A stretch of 64,000 bases of DNA. It comes from Oceanospirillum sp047518265. GTDB taxonomy: Bacteria > Pseudomonadota > Gammaproteobacteria > Pseudomonadales > Halomonadaceae. Under the pieces are notes generated by a model. That model saw nothing but the letters and a program-made list of their open reading frames with translations, had not been told where the DNA came from and made no database searches. Numbering within the stretch: position 1 is the stretch's first letter; the number at the start of each line of letters is the position of its first letter. Location: contig JAKZRG010000003.1 of the NCBI GenBank assembly GCA_047518265.1, forward strand, positions 256,516 through 320,515, in the 5' to 3' direction. The position numbers and the translations under genes were made by a program. Positions 33,137 through 42,236 of the stretch are shown here, piece after piece.

Positions 33137-34540
33137 ATGAATTCAGGTGTAATAACGGTTTCGTATATTGGAGCCGGTGCGTTATTCATTCTCGCCCTGA
33201 ACGGTTTGAGTCACCAGGAATCCGCTCGTCGAGGCAATCTCTATGGCATGTTAGGCATGGGGCTTGCTCTGCTGGTCACGATTGTTGGTTTTGTGAGTAA
33301 CAATCAGATCATCTTAATCGGAGGAATGATCTCCGGTGGCGTGATTGGCTGGCTATTGGCTAAACGGGTTGAGATGACTCAGATGCCGGAATTGGTTGCT
33401 ATTCTGCATAGTCTGGTTGGTTTAGCTGCGGTGTTTGTTGGTTATGCCAATGCATTGGAGCATTCCAGTGCATTAATAGGCATAGAGAAAACCATTCATG
33501 ATGTAGAAACGTATATTGGTATTCTCATTGGTGCTCTGACCTTTTCTGGCTCTGTAGCGGCTTACCTGAAACTTAGCGCTAAAATCAGCGGAAAGCCTTT
33601 GCAATTACCTGGGCGTCATCTTTTTAATTTAGGCTTGTTGATTGCGTCAATCTGGTTATGCGGTGTTTACGTTGAACAGTCTGCTGTAGGTGGTGGAACA
33701 CTCGCTTTAGTCGGTATGACGCTGATTGCTCTCATATTTGGTGTGCATATGGTGGTTGCCATAGGTGGAGCAGATATGCCTGTGGTTGTTTCCATGTTGA
33801 ACAGTTACTCAGGCTGGGCCGCAGCAGCTATGGGCTTTATGTTAGGCAATGATTTGCTGATTGTTGTCGGTGCCTTGGTGGGTAGTAGTGGTGCAATTCT
33901 AAGCTACATCATGTGTAAGGCGATGAATCGCAAGTTTATCAACGTCATCATGGGAGGATTTGGGTCACCTAAGACTAGTGGAAGTACGCCTGACACTCCG
34001 GGAGAAGTAGGAGATGTTAACCCTATTGAAGCCCAAGAGACGGCAGATCTATTATTGAATGCTAAAGAGGTAATGATTCTGCCTGGTTACGGTATGGCAG
34101 TGGCCCAGGCTCAACATACCGTCTTTGAGGTGACGAAAAAACTAAGGGATAAAGGCGTTAATGTGCGTTTTGGTATTCACCCTGTTGCTGGTCGAATGCC
34201 GGGGCATATGAATGTATTGCTGGCAGAAGCAAACGTGCCTTATGACATTGTGTACGAGATGGATGAGATTAACGAAGACTTCCCTAATGTTGATGTCTCC
34301 GTCGTGATCGGTGCCAATGATATTGTTAATCCTGCGGCTCAGGATGTGCCTGACAGCCCGATTGCAGGGATGCCTGTGTTAGAGCCCTGGATGGGTAAGT
34401 CCACTATTGTATTGAAACGAGGCATGAGCTCCGGTTATGCCGGTGTCGATAATCCATTGTTTTATAAAGAAAATACACGGATGTTATTCGGTGATGCAAA
34501 AGACAGTGTTGAATCAGTATTGAAGCTCCTGAGCGCTTAA
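33137..34540 (+). CDS. pntB: NAD(P) transhydrogenase beta subunit (PntB)
   Basis: This 467-residue subunit has about nine N-terminal membrane helices and a C-terminal NADP(H)-binding domain III with PGYGMAVAQAQ, HPVAGRMPGHMNVLLAEA and GANDIVNPAAQ. It starts 12 bp after pntA with AGGGGGAG and forms the transhydrogenase with it. Two terminators follow its stop codon. Confidence 0.97.
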   Translation: MNSGVITVSYIGAGALFILALNGLSHQESARRGNLYGMLGMGLALLVTIVGFVSNNQIILIGGMISGGVIGWLLAKRVEMTQMPELVAILHSLVGLAAVFVGYANALEHSSALIGIEKTIHDVETYIGILIGALTFSGSVAAYLKLSAKISGKPLQLPGRHLFNLGLLIASIWLCGVYVEQSAVGGGTLALVGMTLIALIFGVHMVVAIGGADMPVVVSMLNSYSGWAAAAMGFMLGNDLLIVVGALVGSSGAILSYIMCKAMNRKFINVIMGGFGSPKTSGSTPDTPGEVGDVNPIEAQETADLLLNAKEVMILPGYGMAVAQAQHTVFEVTKKLRDKGVNVRFGIHPVAGRMPGHMNVLLAEANVPYDIVYEMDEINEDFPNVDVSVVIGANDIVNPAAQDVPDSPIAGMPVLEPWMGKSTIVLKRGMSSGYAGVDNPLFYKENTRMLFGDAKDSVESVLKLLSA

Positions 34541-34580
34541 TTTCATGTGGCTCTGCATGTGAGGATATAACGTCCTCTTT

Positions 34581-34614
34581 GGGGGAGGGAAGCCACCCCC
34601 CCCCTCTTTTTATT
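34581..34614 (+). terminator. G/C-tract terminator after pntB
   Basis: A purine-rich arm GGGGGAGGG pairs with a run of nine C (one mismatch) around AAGCCA, followed by TCTTTTTATTT. It is the first of two tandem terminators. Confidence 0.7.
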
Positions 34615-34705
34615 TATAGGTTGTTGTCTTAGGATTTTATGTAGATGACAGCAAGTATTATATAGAGACTTTCATAGTTGTATGACTGGACGTTAAGTCC
34701 TTTTT

Positions 34706-34728
34706 GGGGCTGTAAAGCCCCTTTTTTT
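34706..34728 (+). terminator. Second terminator after pntB
   Basis: GGGGCT / AGCCCC with loop GTAA is followed by seven T. It lies 166 bases after the pntB stop codon and isolates the following GntR gene. Confidence 0.85.
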
Positions 34729-34874
34729 ATGCATAATGTGAGGGTATAGCTGCTTTCTATTTTAGCCTGAGCTCGGTTCTCTTGCATGAAGTGTGTTGAA
34801 GGTGCATAGTTATGGCTCTAATTTAGATCTAGCGGCGTCTTTGGCGCTCTTTTAACGAACTATAAAGCTAAAGC

Positions 34875-35603
34875 ATGACAACAGAAGATAGTCCTACCCA
34901 TTTTCTTCCTCTTTACCTCCAAGTCAAAAAGCTCCTGGTGCAACGTCTTATCGAAAATGTATGGACGCCAGGTATGAGCTTGCCCAGTGAGAATCAGTTG
35001 GCTGCAGAGCTCAAGGTGAGTCAGGGAACCGTGCGTAAAGCACTGGATGAAATGACTGCTGAGAAATTAGTAGTGCGTAAACAAGGGCGTGGAACCTTTG
35101 TCGCTGAGCATACTCAGGATCAGGCGTTATTTCACTTCTTTAGACTGGTTGGTTTAGACGATCAACGTAAGTTGCCAGAAAGTAATGTTATAAGTGTTAA
35201 AAATGTTACTGCCAATAAGCTTGAAAAGAAGCAACTAGGCTTGGATGCAGGTGATCGGGTAACTCGGATTGTACGTCAACGTTTACTTGATGAACGGGCT
35301 GTAATCTACGAAGTGTTATCAGTACCAGTGGCTTTGATTCCTAATCTTGCAGACAAGCAGCCCTTGCCTAATTCGCTTTATAGTCTTTATCAAAGAGAGT
35401 TTGGCGTATCCGTATTGAAGGCTTTAGAGCGAGTAAAGGCGGTGTGCGCTAATGCTCAAGAAGCTGAATATCTGAAAGTTGATATTGGTACACCATTGCT
35501 TGAAGTTGAACGAACAGCTTATGCCCTAGATGGTAAGGCTATCGAGCTCCGCGTTAGTCTATGCAATACGGAAAACCACCGATATTTAGTAGAGTTAACT
35601 TAG
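34875..35603 (+). CDS. GntR/HutC-family regulator, paralog of the suyAB regulator
   Basis: The 242-residue protein has the same layout as the GntR protein at 20093: winged helix-turn-helix, then UTRA domain. The stretch VSQGTVRKALDEMTAE is identical in both and the flanking wing KQGRGTFVAEHT nearly so, while the UTRA halves differ more. It should therefore read the same DNA palindrome but answer a different effector. That palindrome occurs before the exporter gene downstream and before suyA. The start follows only a weak purine stretch. It separates pntAB from the exporter gene and is not obviously in an operon with either. Confidence 0.88.
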   Translation: MTTEDSPTHFLPLYLQVKKLLVQRLIENVWTPGMSLPSENQLAAELKVSQGTVRKALDEMTAEKLVVRKQGRGTFVAEHTQDQALFHFFRLVGLDDQRKLPESNVISVKNVTANKLEKKQLGLDAGDRVTRIVRQRLLDERAVIYEVLSVPVALIPNLADKQPLPNSLYSLYQREFGVSVLKALERVKAVCANAQEAEYLKVDIGTPLLEVERTAYALDGKAIELRVSLCNTENHRYLVELT

Positions 35604-36000
35604 CCAGTATAAAGTTTCGCTCTACAACGCCCCTATACAGATCACTATTTCTTGTGTGCTTTGGCCTGACCGTAATTATGATAGGGTCAGCCTAGCACCT
35701 TTATATTTTCCTAACCTCTCTATTCTTCAATTGGACTCTCGCTTCCAATCGCCTAATTGTAATTTTTTGTACAAAACCTTGATGCGTTTTCAGCCTATTT
35801 ATCCATAGAGAAATACAGCTTTTTCTTATCAAGCGCTTCTTCTTCCCAGAAAAAAATCATTATCGGTCTTTTCAATCATTCTTAAAAAACCTTGTATTTC
35901 AATGTGTTGCAGAAAATCACAGTACCAATATTCAGCCTTTCGTACAGGCTTTTTTGGCCGTCGGTCTTTATTTTTATATCTGCATAGTTTTTTTGGTTAT
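35604..36000. other. Intergenic region after the second GntR gene
   Basis: This AT-rich stretch has no ORF. GGCCTGACC and GGTCAGCC (around 35664-35692) form a hairpin about 60 bases after the stop codon, without a T-run. Nothing else is recognisable before the operator region at 36001. Confidence 0.5.
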
Positions 36001-36081
36001 ATTAAGATATATGTATCTTAATAATTATGTCTTATATAAGACATAATATGTCTTGCATTGAATTCTGGCTCTGTGTAGATT
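36001..36081 (+). promoter_or_regulatory. Operator pair and promoter of the YeiH-type exporter gene
   Basis: ATTAAGATA-N4-TATCTTAAT (36001-36022) is one palindrome. TTATGTCTTAT followed at once by its exact complement ATAAGACATAA (36025-36046) is a perfect 22-bp palindrome with the same core as the operators before suyA. A half site TATGTCTTG follows. A promoter TTGCAT (36053-36058), 17 bp, TAGATT (36076-36081) lies directly downstream, so a bound repressor would block it. Confidence 0.75.
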
Positions 36082-36232
36082 GATAAGAAAGAGGCGTTGA
36101 CTGGTGGTCAGAGTAGCTGAGAGGGATGTTCTCTCTAAATCACTCTCTGTCTCTGGATAATAAAATTAACGCTGACAGAGTCTCGGTTCGTGTAATTAGG
36201 CTCGTACGAGAAAGCTAAGTTGAGGCGGGAAG

Positions 36233-37258
36233 ATGGGCTTATTGACATTGAATAGTGATAACGGAACGAGCTGGAAGCAGGTACTGGAAGAGGTAACGCC
36301 CGGATTCATTCTCTGTTTAGTAGTAGGAATGGCTGCGAGCTTTGTCTCTGAGCATTATGGTGGCCCGGTTATTCTTTATGCCTTGCTTATGGGGATGGCT
36401 TTGAATTACTTGTCCGCTGAGGGGCGTTGTGTTGCAGGGATTCAATTGTCGGCAAAGACGGTGCTGCGTTTTGGTATTGCCTTGCTGGGGGCTCGTATTA
36501 CTGTTGAACAATTAATGAGTTTAGGCATTACACCTATCGTTATTGTATTGGTTGCGGTGCCTGCGACCATTCTTTTTGGGTTATTAGTAGGGCGTTGGTT
36601 AAAGCTGGGGCGTGAACAAAGTATTTTGACTGGATCATCAGTGGGTATTTGTGGTGCTTCGGCGGCTTTGGCGGTTGCTGCTGTATTGCCTCAGGATAAA
36701 AATGCTGAAAAGAATCTAATTTTTACTGTGGTCTGTGTGACGGCACTGAGTACAGTGGCGATGATTGTTTACCCTCTTATTGTGACTGCATTTAATCTTG
36801 ATGAGATTTCTAGCGGTGTGTTTCTAGGCGCTACAATCCACGATGTCGCTCAGGTTGTTGGTGCCGGCTATATGATGTCGGATGGTATCGGTGATATTGC
36901 TACTTTTACCAAGTTACTTAGGGTGTCTATGTTGGTGCCCGTTGTCTTGATCATCTCTCTTATAGCTGCCCGCTGGGGAAGGATTGACTCTGGTAGTAAA
37001 CCATCCGGTTTTCCTCTTCCAGGCTTTTTAGTGGCCTTTATTCTAATAGTTTCCCTGAATAGTGGCGGGGTGATTACACCTGAAATATCCAGTTTTATGG
37101 TAGAGATGTCACGCTGGTGTTTGGTAATAGCCATGGTTGGCTTGGGTATGAAATCTTCCTTTAAAGAGTTAGCTGCAATGGGGTGGCGGCCTCTAGTTCT
37201 AATGGTTATTGAAACTATATTTCTCGCAATTTTAGTACTGGTTTGCCTGCTGTATTGA
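36233..37258 (+). CDS. YeiH-type putative sulfate/sulfite exporter (PSE family)
   Basis: This 341-residue protein has about ten membrane helices. Family signatures are LRFGIALLGARIT, SVGICGASAALAVAAVLP and ATIHDVAQVVGAGYMMS. Members are found next to sulfonate desulfonation genes and are proposed to export sulfate or sulfite; the activity is not well established. The GntR palindrome shared with suyAB lies in its promoter region, so exporter and sulfo-lyase are probably induced together, which supports a sulfite/sulfate role here. No sulfite dehydrogenase gene is in the window. Confidence 0.87.
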   Translation: MGLLTLNSDNGTSWKQVLEEVTPGFILCLVVGMAASFVSEHYGGPVILYALLMGMALNYLSAEGRCVAGIQLSAKTVLRFGIALLGARITVEQLMSLGITPIVIVLVAVPATILFGLLVGRWLKLGREQSILTGSSVGICGASAALAVAAVLPQDKNAEKNLIFTVVCVTALSTVAMIVYPLIVTAFNLDEISSGVFLGATIHDVAQVVGAGYMMSDGIGDIATFTKLLRVSMLVPVVLIISLIAARWGRIDSGSKPSGFPLPGFLVAFILIVSLNSGGVITPEISSFMVEMSRWCLVIAMVGLGMKSSFKELAAMGWRPLVLMVIETIFLAILVLVCLLY

Positions 37259-37411
37259 GTTTTTAATCATAAAGAGTGTTTTTATAAAAATAAAATTTAC
37301 CTAGTAAGGACACTCATCTGTCAGTGAATCAACTGAAGTAATACTGGTAATGGAATGAGCTCTAATTGTTTATCTGATTATAAGTGTGCCTATCAGTACT
37401 AGGGGGTATAT

Positions 37412-39262
37412 ATGAATTTCTCTATAGGCTTTAAGCAAAAGCTATGGCTAGCGGTTATTTTTACGTTAGTTGGTTTTTTGACATTGTCTGTCTTGTCTAT
37501 TACGTCGCTCAACTTGCAATCCGCAGCCTCAGAGAATGTCGATGGGCTTAATCAACAGCAAACCCATCTTTATCGTCTGAAGTTAGAACTAATGGATCAG
37601 GTCGCTCGCCTACAAACGCAAGATGAAGGCGCTACAGAAAGATTGGATCGCTTCTATCAGGATTATAAGGCAATCGTCTCGCCAGGAGGCCCTGCTGGTA
37701 TAGAGAATGATGTTCTCGAAAAACTATTATTTGATTGGGTTAGCGCTCGTAAAGAGTGGCTGGCTGCGAGTGATGCCTTGGGTCGTAATTCTAATAGCGG
37801 TCTTAGGGGACAGATGAAAGAGTCAATGGCACTGTTAGGTGATGGGCTATTTGCAGATATGAAGAATCGCTTTCAAGTAATACGCGAAGCTTTTGACTTA
37901 CTGATCGATCATAAAGATAAACAGAGCTTACTTAAAGTTGAGGAGGCTTTAGAGCACTTTCAGCAACTTGTTGTAGAACAAAACTTTGAAGAGTTTTTTA
38001 ATCCGAAAATAGAGGCTGTACAAACACCTTTAGAGCAATTTGGGGCACAGCTCATTCAATTAGGTAGCAGTGAACATCAAGCCTTGAGCAGCAAAGATCA
38101 ATTACTGAATATTATCAATGATCAGATGGCTAAACGAAGTGAAATGTTAAGCCAAGCTCGGGTAAGTGCAAATAGTGCCAGCGGCCTTGCCAGTAAAAAA
38201 ATAGTGATGAGTGGTGTGTTAATTGGAGGTGTCGTACTTGGATTGTTGCTGTTAGCCCACCGTCAAGCGAGCCAAACTCTGCATCAGGCTGTTGATTCTC
38301 TAGCAAAAATATCCGCTGGAGATTTAACTCAGCGATTGAATGTTGATGAACGTCGTAATGATGAATTTGACCAGGTTGGATGTGCCGTCAATCAGTTGAC
38401 TGAAACTCTTTCGGACGTGTTATCACAAGTTGTTTCGGGAAGCGCTGGTTTACAGAGCATGTCAGGGGAGTTAAAGCTAACGATCGATAAAATGGTGAAC
38501 GGAAACCAACTGACTTATGAGCAGGCAGAAATGGTTGCAACGGCTATCGAAGAGATCAGTGCCACTGTTAGTGATATGTCGGGCAGCTCAGAAGAGTCTC
38601 ACCAGCAATCTTTGAAAACGGGTGAAGTGGCGGAGAATGGCGGGAAAGTGATTAGTAATGCCCTCGAAACAATGGAGACAATCACATTGGTTTTTGATGG
38701 CCTTAATAAAAGGGGCGATCTATTAGGTCAAGCATCCTCAAAGGTTGATGGTGTAACCGATATGATTAATGACCTAGCTTCGCAAACAAACTTGCTAGCA
38801 CTGAATGCAGCAATAGAAGCAGCCCGAGCTGGGGAAGCCGGGCGAGGTTTCTCGGTCGTAGCCGATGAGGTCAGAAGGCTAGCAGAGAAAACGGTAGAAG
38901 CGACCAGTGAAATTGACTTAATTATTAGTGATATGCAAAAGCAGTTAAGAGAACTAATGACTGAGTTGGCAGCTGGAGCGACAAACGTCGTTGCTAGCCG
39001 AGAACTGGGTGATGATGCCGCAAAGGCTGTTAATCAAATTCGAACCCTTGTTAATCAATCTTCAGATAGAAGTAGCCAGCTATCGGTGAATATTGAAGAG
39101 ATAGTACAAACCAGTGTATCTGTTAGTGGGAATATGACAGATGTAGTGGATAGTACTCATCAAGGGCATCAGTTAGGTCTTGAGGTATTAGTATTTGCTG
39201 AAAAGGTAGAGCAATTATCCTCACAACAAAAAAATATGACAGATAACTTTAAATTCAAATGA
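37412..39262 (+). CDS. Methyl-accepting chemotaxis protein with helical sensor domain
   Basis: The 616-residue receptor has helix 1 (about 10-32), a long all-helical periplasmic domain (about 35-265, rich in Gln, Leu and Glu), helix 2 (VLIGGVVLGLLLLA, near 270), HAMP, and a signalling domain with the tip SQTNLLALNAAIEAARAGEA. The length of the sensor fits the HBM (helical bimodular) class known for organic acid receptors, though I cannot confirm the fold. AGGGGG precedes the ATG. It directly follows the sulfonate island, so taxis to a sulfonate or related C3 acid is possible but unproven. Confidence 0.9.
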   Translation: MNFSIGFKQKLWLAVIFTLVGFLTLSVLSITSLNLQSAASENVDGLNQQQTHLYRLKLELMDQVARLQTQDEGATERLDRFYQDYKAIVSPGGPAGIENDVLEKLLFDWVSARKEWLAASDALGRNSNSGLRGQMKESMALLGDGLFADMKNRFQVIREAFDLLIDHKDKQSLLKVEEALEHFQQLVVEQNFEEFFNPKIEAVQTPLEQFGAQLIQLGSSEHQALSSKDQLLNIINDQMAKRSEMLSQARVSANSASGLASKKIVMSGVLIGGVVLGLLLLAHRQASQTLHQAVDSLAKISAGDLTQRLNVDERRNDEFDQVGCAVNQLTETLSDVLSQVVSGSAGLQSMSGELKLTIDKMVNGNQLTYEQAEMVATAIEEISATVSDMSGSSEESHQQSLKTGEVAENGGKVISNALETMETITLVFDGLNKRGDLLGQASSKVDGVTDMINDLASQTNLLALNAAIEAARAGEAGRGFSVVADEVRRLAEKTVEATSEIDLIISDMQKQLRELMTELAAGATNVVASRELGDDAAKAVNQIRTLVNQSSDRSSQLSVNIEEIVQTSVSVSGNMTDVVDSTHQGHQLGLEVLVFAEKVEQLSSQQKNMTDNFKFK

Positions 39263-39473
39263 TTTTACAAATAAAAAACCTACAAGACATATGAAGTCAA
39301 ACTATGGATTTAGGGTTTGTCGAAATGGTTTTGTTTATATTTTTATGAACTATTTGAAAGCATTGAGTTTAGAAGTATTGCAGATGATTGGTTTAGATTT
39401 TTTATCATCTCTGGCAAGAGATTGACAGTGTTTTTTTAAATCTTGTGTTTTAATTATTAATAAGGTCTATATT

Positions 39474-40706
39474 GTGAAAAAAATTACATCATTAAATAAA
39501 CATAAGATTAAATTTTTATTGTTAGAGGGCGTGCATGAATCTGCAGTTGAGACTTTAAAAAAATCTGGCTATACCAATATTGACTATATAAAAACGGCAC
39601 TGCCAGAAGAAGAACTGATAGAGCGTATTAAAGATGTACATTTTTTAGGTATTAGGTCACGTACCCAGTTAAATGAAAATGTTTTAAATGCGGCAGAAAA
39701 ACTTTTAGCAGTGGGTTGTTTCTGTATCGGCACGAATCAAGTCAATCTAGCTAAAGCCATTGAACGCGGTATTCCAGTGTTTAATGCTCCCTATTCAAAT
39801 ACTCGTAGCGTCGCTGAATTAGTAATCGCTGAAGCGATTATCTTATTACGAGGTGTTGCGGGTCGAAATGCAAAAGCTCATCGGGGTGTATGGGATAAGT
39901 CGGCGAAAAATTCCCATGAGATTCGTGGAAAAAAACTCGGGATTATTGGTTATGGAAGCATTGGCTCTCAGCTTAGTGTAATGGCGGAATCCTTGGGCAT
40001 GGAGGTTAATTTTTACGACACTGTCACTAAGCTACCGATTGGTAAGGCTACCCAGATTAAGTCGATGAAAGCGCTTCTAGAAACCAGCGACATTATAAGT
40101 TTACATGTACCAGAAACACCTGCCACAAAATATATGATAGGCGCTGAGCAAATTGGTTACATGAAAGAAGGCAGCATACTCATTAATGCAGCCCGTGGCA
40201 CCGTAGTCGAGATTGATGATCTCTATGACGCTCTAAGTTCAGGTAAGCTGCAAGGCGCTGCTATTGATGTATTCCCAATTGAGCCTAAATCAAATAATGA
40301 TGAGTTTATCTCTCCTCTACGTGAATTTGATAATGTAATCCTGACCCCCCATGTTGGTGGAAGCACGATGGAGGCCCAAGAAAATATCGGTTATGAAGTA
40401 GCAGAAAAGCTAATTAAGTATAGCGATAATGGGTCTACTATTACTTCTGTTAACTTCCCTGAGGTAGGGCTGCCTGGTCATCCTGACAAGCATCGCCTGC
40501 TGCATATTCATGAAAATACTCCAGGCGTTTTAATGAATATTAACCAAATTTTTTCTGATAACAAAATTAACATCAGTGGTCAGTATTTACAAACTAATGA
40601 AAAGGTGGGTTATGTCGTAATGGATGTTGATGCCGAATATAGTGAATTAGCCGTTAAACAGCTAAAACAGGTCCCTGGAGCAATTCGTTGCCGAGTATTA
40701 TTTTAA
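39474..40706 (+). CDS. serA: D-3-phosphoglycerate dehydrogenase
   Basis: The 410-residue protein matches E. coli SerA in length and order: substrate domain, NAD-binding domain (GKKLGIIGYGSIGSQL near residue 155), catalytic EFDNVILTPHVGGST with the active-site His, and a C-terminal ACT domain (HENTPGVLMNINQIF onwards). It makes the first step of serine synthesis, and the ACT domain indicates serine feedback inhibition. The start is GTG at 39474 with TAAGG eight bases before it. It is not in an operon with other serine genes. Confidence 0.96.
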   Translation: MKKITSLNKHKIKFLLLEGVHESAVETLKKSGYTNIDYIKTALPEEELIERIKDVHFLGIRSRTQLNENVLNAAEKLLAVGCFCIGTNQVNLAKAIERGIPVFNAPYSNTRSVAELVIAEAIILLRGVAGRNAKAHRGVWDKSAKNSHEIRGKKLGIIGYGSIGSQLSVMAESLGMEVNFYDTVTKLPIGKATQIKSMKALLETSDIISLHVPETPATKYMIGAEQIGYMKEGSILINAARGTVVEIDDLYDALSSGKLQGAAIDVFPIEPKSNNDEFISPLREFDNVILTPHVGGSTMEAQENIGYEVAEKLIKYSDNGSTITSVNFPEVGLPGHPDKHRLLHIHENTPGVLMNINQIFSDNKINISGQYLQTNEKVGYVVMDVDAEYSELAVKQLKQVPGAIRCRVLF

Positions 40707-40918
40707 CTATTAATAATAACTAAAAACAATGATATTAACACCCGGGTAATTATGTGTGGCCTGCTTATTAGCAATGATAGGGTAGGTGTCAAAGTATTTT
40801 CTCTTGGGTGTTTTGTGTTCTTCTTATTTTTTTATGTTAAGTATTTATTATTTTGTTGTTGTTTTATATGTTTTTTACATCTCTATATGGGTCTAATGAT
40901 TGATTGTTGGTCGTGCTT

Positions 40919-41173
40919 ATGCAAGAAAAACTATCCGCTGTGGTTAATGATTTTGAAGAAAAAATGCATGCTCTTAAATATGAATTATTAAAATTAGAGT
41001 GTTCATTGCAATTTTTAGACTCTACCGTACCAGCTGAAGATAATATTGAAGTTCATTTGTTGATTGCAACGCATATCAATAAACTAAAAGTTGAGCTGGA
41101 GGTAATTGAAGAAAATATCAGGAATATTTACGCGGCATCATTTTGTAATCAAATTGATAATGATAAGCACTGA
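40919..41173 (+). CDS. Small coiled-coil protein of unknown function
   Basis: This 84-residue protein is mostly alpha-helical with a heptad-like pattern (VNDFEEKMHALKYELLKLE, then INKLKVELEVIEENIRNIY), suggesting a coiled coil. The ATG at 40919 lacks a good ribosome binding site; TTG at 40904 is in frame. The surrounding DNA is very AT-rich. It precedes the sensory-only receptor paralog by 136 bp, and a partnership is conceivable. I recognise no family. Confidence 0.45.
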   Translation: MQEKLSAVVNDFEEKMHALKYELLKLECSLQFLDSTVPAEDNIEVHLLIATHINKLKVELEVIEENIRNIYAASFCNQIDNDKH

Positions 41174-41309
41174 TAGGCGTAACCTTTTAGTTATATCTAG
41201 CAGCAATAACACCGATATTGTAAATCTAGCTACTTTATTTTACAGCGAATAATAATGCTGGTTCCGGTGATGGTTTGAACTTTGTTTTATGATATATAAG
41301 GCGACCGTT

Positions 41310-42188
41310 ATGAGAATGATGAGATTGTTATTTGTTTGCTTTGTTACAGTCACTGTCTTTGTAGTGGTATTGTTTTTTGTATGTGATTTTATTTTTTCTG
41401 CATACAAGGCTGATAATAAAAATAAGATGACGAAGTCAAATCAGTTGGAAAGGAGAATCGACGGAATGTTTGTTATTCTGGAGTCCTTGTCAAAAAAGAT
41501 TCCTATAAATGATAATAATGTGATTGATGAGGAAGCAGTTTTACACTCACTGAGTGCTATATCTAATAACCTGGACGTTATTAATTCATATTTAGGTATT
41601 AATAACAATCCGTTAAGATTTAATGGAGGAGAGTTAACCCAAGAGTGGTATGCCAAGCATGTTAGTGGTGATTTAAAAATTAATTTTTATATTAACTCAG
41701 GCGACAGTAACTATATAGCCACTGCAATACCAATAATTAGATCAGGAAAAATAATATCGGCTTTATGCATGGTTTTAGAGCTTGATGTAAAAACAGGTGA
41801 TGTTGATATTTTCTCAGAAAAAAATAAATTATTTATGGATAATCCAAGTAGTTATATTGACTCAGATATATATCCTTCTCTTTTTTTAAATAGATTATGT
41901 AAATATGAAACATTTGCTAATATAAGTAGAGAAGTTATGGCAGAGCAGTCATTTTTGAAATTACAAGAAATAATTGATCGATTGAGTGCTATGAATATAC
42001 AAATATCTGTAACCAAAGAGGAACAATCAGAGGTTTCAGAAGAGTTAGAAGGTCGTATTCGTCAAATATTTAATTCATCACAGGCAATATCATCTGTCAC
42101 ACATGTCAGTAAATTAGATGCCAATAAATCAATAGTAGAAAATGATATTTTAGATATTCTGCAACGCTTTCGACAGACTTATAATTAA
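41310..42188 (+). CDS. Chemoreceptor-like protein with sensory domain only (truncated paralog)
   Basis: The 292-residue protein has one N-terminal membrane helix and a Cache-like periplasmic region paralogous to the first part of the chemoreceptor that follows: ILESLSKKIPI matches VLEVVAQKIPV, DVINSYLG is identical, and IPIIRSGKIISALC matches VPVIRSGKVVAVLC. After about residue 165 the similarity fades, and there is no second membrane helix, HAMP or signalling domain. The conserved REW ligand motif of the paralog is QEW here (Q111), so ligand binding may differ. The frame has no internal stop, so it is an intact short gene rather than a broken one. AAGGCG seven bases before the ATG at 41310 decides the start over 41289. 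Confidence 0.75.
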   Translation: MRMMRLLFVCFVTVTVFVVVLFFVCDFIFSAYKADNKNKMTKSNQLERRIDGMFVILESLSKKIPINDNNVIDEEAVLHSLSAISNNLDVINSYLGINNNPLRFNGGELTQEWYAKHVSGDLKINFYINSGDSNYIATAIPIIRSGKIISALCMVLELDVKTGDVDIFSEKNKLFMDNPSSYIDSDIYPSLFLNRLCKYETFANISREVMAEQSFLKLQEIIDRLSAMNIQISVTKEEQSEVSEELEGRIRQIFNSSQAISSVTHVSKLDANKSIVENDILDILQRFRQTYN

Positions 42189-42236
42189 TTATAATTATAG
42201 TAGATGTTAGTAATAATCATATTAATAGGTGGCACC

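Noticed and set aside
40752..40991. Hydrophobic, Cys-rich open frame of 79 codons after serA
   Set aside because: Long runs of Phe, Leu and Cys come from T-rich DNA. It has no ribosome binding site and overlaps the better candidate at 40919.
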